In this document: positions 59,686-64,000 of the stretch, one piece after another
How the letters are laid out: every line of letters starts with the position of its first letter
How positions within the stretch are numbered: position 1 is the stretch's first letter
Assembly (NCBI RefSeq): GCF_017654505.1
Contig: NC_054545.1
Location: 13,425,047-13,489,046, forward strand
Reading direction: 5' to 3'
From: Polyodon spathula
Taxonomy: Eukaryota > Chordata > Actinopteri > Acipenseriformes > Polyodontidae
Length of the DNA stretch: 64,000 nt
Position numbers and translations under genes: made by a program
The notes under the pieces: model-generated
Databases searched by the model: none
Told to the model about the DNA's origin: nothing
What the model saw: the letters and a program-made list of their open reading frames with translations, nothing else

Positions 59686-62354
59686 TCAGTCCTGCTAGGT
59701 TCCAATGGCAACAGACCAAGATCAAATCAGTTTGAATGGAGACCAAGTTATGTCCAACTTGTTCTAATGGTGGTGGCTGAAAAAAAAAGGACAGCTGTCA
59801 ATTAAACATGCTATTGTGATAATAGCAAAGGTAGGAATGATACCAGAAAACATATCAGGCCATCTTTGACCCTTGCGTAAAAAAAAGGCCAACAAGATGC
59901 TCAGATACATTGTGAAAAGTGTTGAATTTAAATCAGAGGAAGTAATGTTAAAACTGTACAATGCAATAGTAAGACCTCATCTTGAATATTGTGTTCAGTT
60001 CTGGTCACCTCACTATAAAAAAGATATTGCTGCTCTAGAAAGAGTGCAAAGAAGAGCAACCAGAATTATTCCGGGTTTAAAAATGTCATATGCACACAAG
60101 CTAAAACAATTGAATCTGTTCAGTCTTGAACAAAGAAGACTACGCGGCGACCTAATTCAAGCATTCAAAATACTAAAAGGTATTGACAATGTCGACCCAA
60201 GGGACTTTTTCGGCCACAAATGGAGATTAGACAGAGGGGCATTCAGAACAGAAAATAGGAGGCACTTTTTTACACAGAGAATTGTGAAGGTCTGGAATCA
60301 ACTCCCCAGTAATGTTGTTGAAGCTGACACCCTGGGATCCTTCAAGAAGCTGCTTGATGAGATTCTGGGATCAATAAGCTACTAACAACCAAACGAGCAA
60401 GATGGGCCGAATGGCCTCCTCTTGTTTGTAAACTTTCTTCTGTTCTTCTTATGTTCTTATGTTCTTCTTTCTTAACTTTTTGGACCATAGACTTCAAATG
60501 GGACTGGTGGCAGCCTGTCTAATATTGGACCAAGAAACGATTAGACTGGCTTCATGGTTCAAGTGTGGCAACAGAAGCCTGACTTGTTTATCTATCTCCA
60601 TTCCTGCAACATCTTTTTTAAACATTGGAACTCCTAAAGTAGTTAGTCAGCAACAGCTGTAGCAGTAATATGTACTTTTGTTGACCTGTAATAGTGTTGA
60701 GACCCAACAGAAAGCAATACATTTAGAATCACAAAGACAACAGTCAAACCTCTTGACCAGACCAGGTGCTGCTGTCTACCTCTATAAGGAAATACAATCC
60801 ACCTATTTGTCCCCTGATCTTATTTTTTTTTCTCTCAAATTTAGAGTGACCGTTTTTTTTTTTTTTACTTATCCCCCCCCCCCCCCAATTTGAAATGTCA
60901 GAATAGCTTTTATGTTGAGCAGTCCAGAACAGAGGTGGATGGGCTAGTGTTCCATTCTGAATATGCTTGGTATCTGAACAGTTGGGTTTGAGAAAAAAGG
61001 TCCCTGCTGGTTTCCCATCCCCCACCCTGGGAGCATCAGAGCCAATGTGATCCCCCCCTTTGGAGTCCCCAGCAAAGTTTGGTGTCTTTCTACAACACAG
61101 ATGTGAACCGGCGCCATCCAAGCCGTGTGACTCATCCTGCGCTTCCAGTGGCAATGCTTTAACTGGATGAGCCACTCGAGGACCCTGTCCCCTGATCTGA
61201 CATCTTCTTATTCAATACTTTGAATAATTCTGCCTGCCCTCGGTAACAGCTGCCTCTGCAGCCAACAGAACATGTACAGTCTTGTTATTATTAACACAAG
61301 GTGTGAACACCACAGGAAAACATGTAGCTTTCCGCTCTATTTCCACTAGCACATGCAATGCTTAGAATGAGCTGAGAGATGTGGATAGACATTAGACACC
61401 TTTGCCGACAGGGTTCTGAGTCAAACATAGCAACTCACCTCACTGATAAGCTTCCTGTGCCAGGTCTGATGAGCATAAACAGTGTCTTCTATACAATCAG
61501 ATAGACAACTTAAACTAATTTAACCGAGCCTGAAAGCAAACTACATTTAGTGGTTATAATTATAAGAATATGGAAACAATATTTATAAATTTGACATTCT
61601 GAGTAAAGCCTGTCACACATTTAAATGTAATACAAGATTCATTATATGCCTGATTCTGTTTCAAAGGTTGTGAGGATCTGGCTCAAGCCTGGTTTTAGGT
61701 TTGATTTTTAAAGAAACTTCATTGTCAATGTCTTCAATTATATCTTAACAATGCAAACACATTTCTTACCTGAATATTCTGTCTTTCCTATTTCTGCATA
61801 GACAGAGGCCAGGAGCTCCAGACTCCTTGTAGTAATGGGATGGTCATTGCCAAAAGCCTTCTGCCGAATTTTAGTTGCCTAAGCCATAAAAAAAACAAAA
61901 AAACAAATGATGACGTTCAGTTAATGAAAACTTACCATGTTTCATTCACCATTCATCAAAGTGTGACTGACAACAATAAAAACATAATATGTACATATCT
62001 ACCTGTTCTCTCTGTATAGATATAAGAAGGGCAGTGACAATAGTATAGAACACCCTCACCTTTTAAAACCTAATAAAGGTTTAGCCCAGTAAATCGACAT
62101 GTTAGCATTGCAGTTTTCCCATGGTTAAATTATGCATTTACCATAGTTTACCATGCTTTTTAATATGCTTTACCAGATCTCTGGGCTTTACAATGCTCAA
62201 CTTTGCTTTACCATTCTTTCACTGTGCTTTATATTATTCTACCATGCTTTTACTATGAGAAATGTTTACAAGGTAAGGAGGGACAATTATAGTATGAAGA
62301 AATGAAGATGAACGGATACCCACCTTTCCACTGTATTCTAAAGCAAGATGAGGT
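53692..62354 (-). CDS. nrac: Consortin/NRAC (C14orf180)-like protein, C-terminal five exons (5' part outside or unseen)
   Basis: Five - strand exons (62354-62324, 61878-61770, 61488-61439, 58212-58080, 53876-53692) join with agreeing phases to about 168 residues ending in TGA. In order: a TPR-like segment (ALEYSGKATKIRQKAFGNDH and onwards), a basic block with TSILRKRS and RRVRFREPE, one membrane helix (FALLACIFILLSVLGVVLYC) and a short Cys/Leu-rich tail. Consortin (CNST) ends with the same order, SILKKR, RRVRF, a membrane helix and ALYC; C14orf180/NRAC has SILRR and HVRFREP. RVRF fits the PP1-docking RVxF motif, and CNST is listed as a PP1 regulatory subunit. The FREP motif and the tail-to-tail position next to TMEM179 favour NRAC over CNST. 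No start codon was found, so upstream exons are missing. Membership is well supported; the exact orthology is not settled. Confidence 0.72.
54264..54547. mobile_element. Foldback MITE, family copy 2 (284 bp)
   Basis: Left end agatagacacaggtttcagc (with tagtgccttcttcagtg after it) and right end cgacactagctgaaacgctt plus gtctact are inverted copies, the same terminal repeat as 13771-13870 but with a longer unrelated middle. In an intron of the consortin/NRAC-like gene. Confidence 0.65.
55797..56189. mobile_element. Large foldback element, about 180-bp arms
   Basis: Arm 55797-55976 begins gtgttgctacagctgtta; arm 56002-56189 ends with its inverted copy. The arms match along nearly their whole length, including (TTTA)n on one side and (AAAT)n on the other, with a 25-base loop. 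It probably folds into a long hairpin. Origin unknown; no target duplication seen. Confidence 0.85.
58080..58212 (-). CDS. nrac: Consortin/NRAC-like exon D (SILRKR and RVRF block)
   Basis: Encodes VTTCKCLTSILRKRSSFSC, a Ser/Glu linker, then KKSDRRVRFREPEIIVH. This is the conserved block of CNST and C14orf180, with the RVRF PP1-docking type motif. The acceptor is tcctttatcag and the donor gtatgt; phase 0 in, 1 out. Confidence 0.8.
58885..59130 (-). repeat. tRNA-related SINE fragment
   Basis: On the - strand it holds agggtatgtcacagagtcag, gcattggctctggcacgcc and cagacacctatatggctggc, matching blocks of the copy at 21520-21770. The tRNA-like head is cut. It makes spurious open frames on both strands. 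Confidence 0.55.
59606..59683. repeat. (TA)n microsatellite
   Basis: About 78 bases of TA in an intron of the consortin/NRAC-like gene. Confidence 0.95.
59873..60475 (+). mobile_element. CR1/L2-like LINE 3' end with 8-bp tail repeats
   Basis: An open frame of about 170 codons (to 60385) gives the C-terminal end of a non-LTR reverse transcriptase: LYNAIVRPHLEYCVQFWSP, LERVQRRATRII, RRLRGDLIQAFKILKGID, then HFFTQRIVKVWNQLPSNVV. The 3' UTR reads gatgggccgaatggcctcct and ends in ATGTTCTT repeats (near 60449-60466), the CR1 style of tail. The frame is unbroken, so this 5'-truncated copy is fairly young. Opposite in direction to the gene it sits in. Confidence 0.88.
60865..60886. repeat. Poly(T) then poly(C) tract
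   Basis: T12 at 60854-60866 then C15; on the - strand G15 then A-rich, at the 3' end of the neighbouring SINE, so probably part of its tail. Confidence 0.6.
60930..61178 (-). repeat. tRNA-derived SINE copy
   Basis: On the - strand: A-box region tggctcatccagttaaagca, B-box-like ggttcacatctgtgttgta, then cacattggctctgatgctcc. It ends near the G/A tract at 60854-60886. Same family as 21520-21770. It creates spurious open frames on the - strand. Confidence 0.65.
61439..61488 (-). CDS. nrac: Consortin/NRAC-like exon C (50 nt)
   Basis: Encodes (E)DTVYAHQTWHRKLISE. Its acceptor (ctgattgtatag) and strong donor (gtgagt) flank 50 nt that take phase 1 to phase 0. Without this exon, joining B to D would hit a stop at once, so it is needed for an open frame. 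It resembles the ERLYHEQLLANL part of consortin only loosely. Confidence 0.65.
61770..61878 (-). CDS. nrac: Consortin/NRAC-like exon B (TPR-like)
   Basis: Encodes ATKIRQKAFGNDHP, then RSLELLASVYAEIGKTEYS, a typical TPR helix pair. The acceptor has a long pyrimidine tract (T-rich, then atggcttag) and the donor is gtaaga. Phase 0 in, phase 1 out. Confidence 0.75.
62119..62275. repeat. Degenerate tandem repeat around 'tttaccatgcttt'
   Basis: Repeated ttaccat / gcttta / accatgcttt words for about 150 bases, about 50 bases before exon A of the consortin/NRAC-like gene on the + strand map. Confidence 0.45.
62324..62354 (-). CDS. nrac: Consortin/NRAC-like exon A (31-nt microexon, most 5' exon seen)
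   Basis: Encodes PHLALEYSGK after one base that completes an upstream codon (phase 2 in). On the - strand the acceptor is ttatttctgtttccag and the donor gtgggt. It is small, but phase and reading into exon B make a continuous TPR-like helix. Confidence 0.6.
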
Positions 62355-63520
62355 CTGGAAACAGAAATAAAAGATAATCTTAGTTTATTCTGGCACTGAT
62401 CTGACCAACATTATCCTCATATATGATCCACTTTCTCCTCATTCAAGTGATATTCAATACGTGATTACGTTTACCTCGTCAAAAGATTGAAAGCAAAAGT
62501 TTGTTTTTGTGAACAACAGCAAGATTTCGGCTTTTAATTTCTTCTTTGAATCATAAACTAATTGATGAGAATGAATGGCTTTTTTTGTGAGGTTTGGTGC
62601 TTTATACACTCATCTACAGTATTTTGAGGGTGATATATCACGCCTCTGTTAAATTTCTTGGTTAAGCTGTTAACCAGTTAAACAAATTGCCTAAACTAAT
62701 GACTTTTTAAATAGTCAGATTCCTGAATTATTATAAGAAATTATATGGCCCTTCAGTAAAGGCCACTATTAAAGAGAAAAGGTTTTGGAACAGGGTTCCA
62801 AAAAAATATAGCGTTACACGTCCCCATGTGTTACTACAACTGTTTAAATAATGTACCTGTAATTTTTCTTTTCATTGTTAACATCCTGACAACTTTTTAA
62901 ACTTATAATTTTAAAGTCTGTTTCAAAGCTTGTTTAAAAATGGAACTCTACTGCACTGGGGTTTGAGAGCTGTCCTCTAAACCACTGCAGGATTTAAAAC
63001 AACAAGTACTCTGGCTTATCTGTTCCTTACCACATCATGGATCCAATAACCCTTACAGAACAAAAACACACAGCTCTCCTAGGCTATCATTGGGCATATG
63101 TGTATTTAGTGATATTCGTGCAAGGTCAGAGCTTAGAACAGGCATGTTTGTTTCCAACACTTGATCTGAACTTGACAGTTTCTGTCAGCATGTGAGCAAT
63201 GGCTGCAGGCCCATTAACCTCCTCAAAGCAGATGGGCATGTATGCAATGTCTAGCTCCTCTCTCATGCAAGTATGACTAACAATCAAAAACAACTCAATT
63301 TCTACCAAGATTTAACTTTAACAAAAGGTTCCCAAGTTATTTGTTAATTAATGTTAACAATATACACTGTCTTGCCAAATTTACCAAGTACTCCAGCTGG
63401 TTTATGGTGCTTAGGTAGTGTGACATTTGTTGTCCAGACCACCTGCTTACTAAATATCGTAAAACCCTTCAACAGATAACCATACCATCTTCAAAAATAG
63501 GCACAATATTTTAATAAGCT
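62355..63520. other. Intron of the consortin/NRAC-like gene or upstream DNA, nothing firm
   Basis: At least one more 5' exon must exist upstream of exon A, but none could be placed here with matching phase. Confidence 0.4.
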
Positions 63521-63559
63521 TACATACACTGCCAGGCCATTTCTACCTATTATTGGGTA

Positions 63560-63940
63560 GGGCAATTCTCTATGATCACAGCTATGATACAGAGCATCAT
63601 AGACTCCACAAGGTTCTGGAAGGTGTCTTGGAGCATGATAATCCATTCAGTCATTGATATTTCACATAGGTAGAGGATAGTGAAGACGAATGCACAGTTA
63701 AAGTTCATCCCAAACATCCTCAGTTGGACTGAGATCTGGGGATTGTGGTGGACATGTAGGAAGCCAGAAGTTTTGCTTTTTAAACCACTTGCACACAATT
63801 CTGTCACGGTGGATGGAGGAATTATCATCTTAAAGTAGTTTTGACGATCAGGATACAAATGAAACATTGTTTGGCGAACTTGGTCCGCAACGATGCTTAA
63901 GTAAACTATAACAGCTTTATCATGGTACAGGGATCACATG
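63560..63940 (-). pseudogene. Tc1-like transposase remnant
   Basis: On the - strand two frames give DQVRQTMFHLYPDRQNYF, then after a frameshift DNSSIHRDRIVCKWFKKQNF and PPQSPDLSPTEDVWDEL, the second D and the E of a DDE transposase. Stops and frameshifts show it is dead. Different from the element at 31190. Confidence 0.7.
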
Positions 63941-64000
63941 TCACACAACATGACCAACCTAATTTGCATCTCTGTATCAGGGCTATGCCAAATCCATTCA

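Noticed and set aside
60744..61175. 143-codon - strand frame
   Set aside because: It runs through a SINE, a poly(C) tract and a poly(T) tract; no domain is present.
58080..61878. Direct joining of the TPR exon B to exon D
   Set aside because: The phases disagree and give a stop after four codons; adding the 50-nt exon at 61439-61488 repairs the frame.

Overview
The window is vertebrate nuclear DNA. It holds intron-split genes with GT-AG junctions, long introns, many (TA)n, (CA)n and (TTTA)n tracts, Tc1 and hAT elements, CR1-like LINEs and tRNA-derived SINEs. The repeat mix suggests a ray-finned fish, perhaps an early-branching one; this is inference from repeat style and protein similarity, and no species can be named from the sequence alone.

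Three protein-coding genes can be rebuilt exon by exon. (1) A kinesin-3 family motor on the + strand, 8842-39794: 24 coding exons whose phases all agree, giving 3105 nt and 1034 residues. It has a motor domain (P-loop, switch I, switch II), a neck helix, an FHA domain, kinesin-3 stalk regions and a C-terminal coiled coil. It best fits KIF28, which is a pseudogene (KIF28P) in human. (2) TMEM179 on the + strand, 42807-48704: four coding exons, 232 residues, four membrane segments. (3) On the - strand, 62354-53692, the last five exons of a consortin/NRAC (C14orf180)-like gene: a TPR-like segment, a basic SIL-(R/K)KR / RVRF block, one transmembrane helix and a short tail, with a polyadenylation signal about 100 bases past the stop. 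TMEM179 and this gene are tail to tail, as TMEM179 and C14orf180 are in human 14q32.33. KIF28P and CNST, by contrast, lie together at human 1q44. The window therefore joins markers that are split between two paralogous regions in mammals.

Layout: 1-8.8 kb is mostly non-coding, with a hAT-like MITE, a SINE remnant and two exon-like segments (3912-4015, 6729-6854) of an unidentified transcript. 8.8-39.8 kb is KIF28; its introns carry most of the mobile DNA, including a solo-LTR candidate, SINEs, a hAT MITE with a perfect target duplication, a 13-copy 32-bp minisatellite next to a splice acceptor, a chimeric Tc1 element, a CR1-like remnant and a palindromic element. 39.8-40.5 kb holds two hAT MITEs and a hairpin element just past the KIF28 stop. 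42.8-48.7 kb is TMEM179. 49.5-50.3 kb is a decayed LINE. 53.6-62.4 kb is the consortin/NRAC-like gene; its introns carry a 390-bp foldback element, a CR1-like LINE 3' end and SINEs. 63.5-63.9 kb is another Tc1-like remnant.

The genes do not form a pathway. The motor would move cargo on microtubules; TMEM179 is a membrane protein of poorly known function; the consortin family is tied to membrane trafficking and PP1 docking. The strongest unusual items are the intact KIF28 and its linkage, the chimeric Tc1 with an open reading frame across its junction, the minisatellite beside the exon 18 acceptor and the foldback elements.
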